Below, in pieces: positions 63,942 through 64,000 of a stretch of 64,000 nucleotides of DNA. The position numbers were made by a program, and so were the translations under genes. The stretch is from Herbidospora galbida (GTDB lineage Bacteria > Actinomycetota > Actinomycetes > Streptosporangiales > Streptosporangiaceae): the NCBI RefSeq assembly GCF_005233835.1, contig NZ_SZQA01000010.1:124001-188000 (forward strand). Reading direction: 5' to 3'. Position 1 is the first letter of the stretch. Each line of letters starts with the position of its first letter. The notes below the pieces were generated by a model. The model was given only the letters and a program-made list of their open reading frames with translations, was not told where the DNA came from and did no database searches.

Positions 63942-64000
63942 ATGGGACGCACACTGGCCGAGAAAGTCTGGGAGCAGCACGTCGTCAGGCGCGCCGACGG
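63942..64000 (+). CDS. leuC: 3-isopropylmalate dehydratase large subunit, N-terminal fragment
   Basis: The first 19 codons (MGRTLAEKVWEQHVVRRAD) match the start of LeuC, the Fe-S isomerase subunit of leucine synthesis. The gene runs off the right edge. GAGGAGG lies 12 nt upstream of the ATG. Confidence 0.92.
   Translation, partial: MGRTLAEKVWEQHVVRRAD

Overview
The window is high-GC actinobacterial DNA (third positions nearly all G or C, many GTG starts, few TTA codons). The gene content and the order mnmA, MetE-like, ligA, gatCAB, ilvBNC, serA, leuB, ilvE, citramalate synthase, gltX, ndgR, leuC match, from memory, a conserved chromosomal core block of Streptomyces. Several families (three paralogous membrane kinases, an SseB-like protein, a DUF1707-FHA protein) suggest a relative such as the Streptosporangiales. 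The genus cannot be fixed from sequence alone.

Layout. 1-2.3 kb: end of an M55 peptidase gene, a Tat-exported flavin amine oxidase and a YbaK deacylase in one overlapping operon. 2.4-8 kb: three tandem Ser/Thr kinases with C-terminal membrane segments. 8-11.3 kb: etfBA and a cysteine desulfurase. 11.4-18 kb: DUF695-like gene, mnmA, a metallo-hydrolase, a MetE-like gene, a small secreted protein and ligA. 18-22 kb: GH6-CBM2 cellulase under a perfect CebR-type operator, and a GGDEF-EAL protein. 22-33 kb: gatCAB, VanW protein, sugar dehydrogenase, 2-hydroxyacid dehydrogenase and a PAS-GGDEF-EAL protein. 33-47.7 kb: branched-chain amino acid block (ilvB, ilvN, ilvC, serA, leuB, ilvE, citramalate synthase) interrupted by Clp-N, FHA, CAP, MFS and SseB-like genes. 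47.7-52.3 kb: decayed accessory island with a TraB/FtsK pseudogene of an integrative conjugative element. 52.3-64 kb: heparinase-like gene, ABM monooxygenase, FAH protein, gltX, secreted protein, M3 peptidase, tRNA-Gln and two tRNA-Glu, redoxin, thioesterase, HEAT-like protein, ndgR and the start of leuC.

The strongest integrated signal is a branched-chain amino acid control system. A 7-3-7 inverted repeat (consensus RTCTYRY-N3-RWGAGAY or close to it) stands upstream of ilvB, of a leader upstream of leuB, of the citramalate synthase gene, of leuC and of the IclR-family gene ndgR itself. Three of these promoters also drive tiny leader peptides rich in Ile, Leu and Val codons ([41 protein letters not shown]), two of them followed by clear intrinsic terminators. 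The middle leader precedes an unrecognised 36-residue protein gene. Many promoters in the window are arranged for leaderless transcripts (TANNNT about 6-7 nt before the start codon), including a symmetric -10 element serving two divergent genes.
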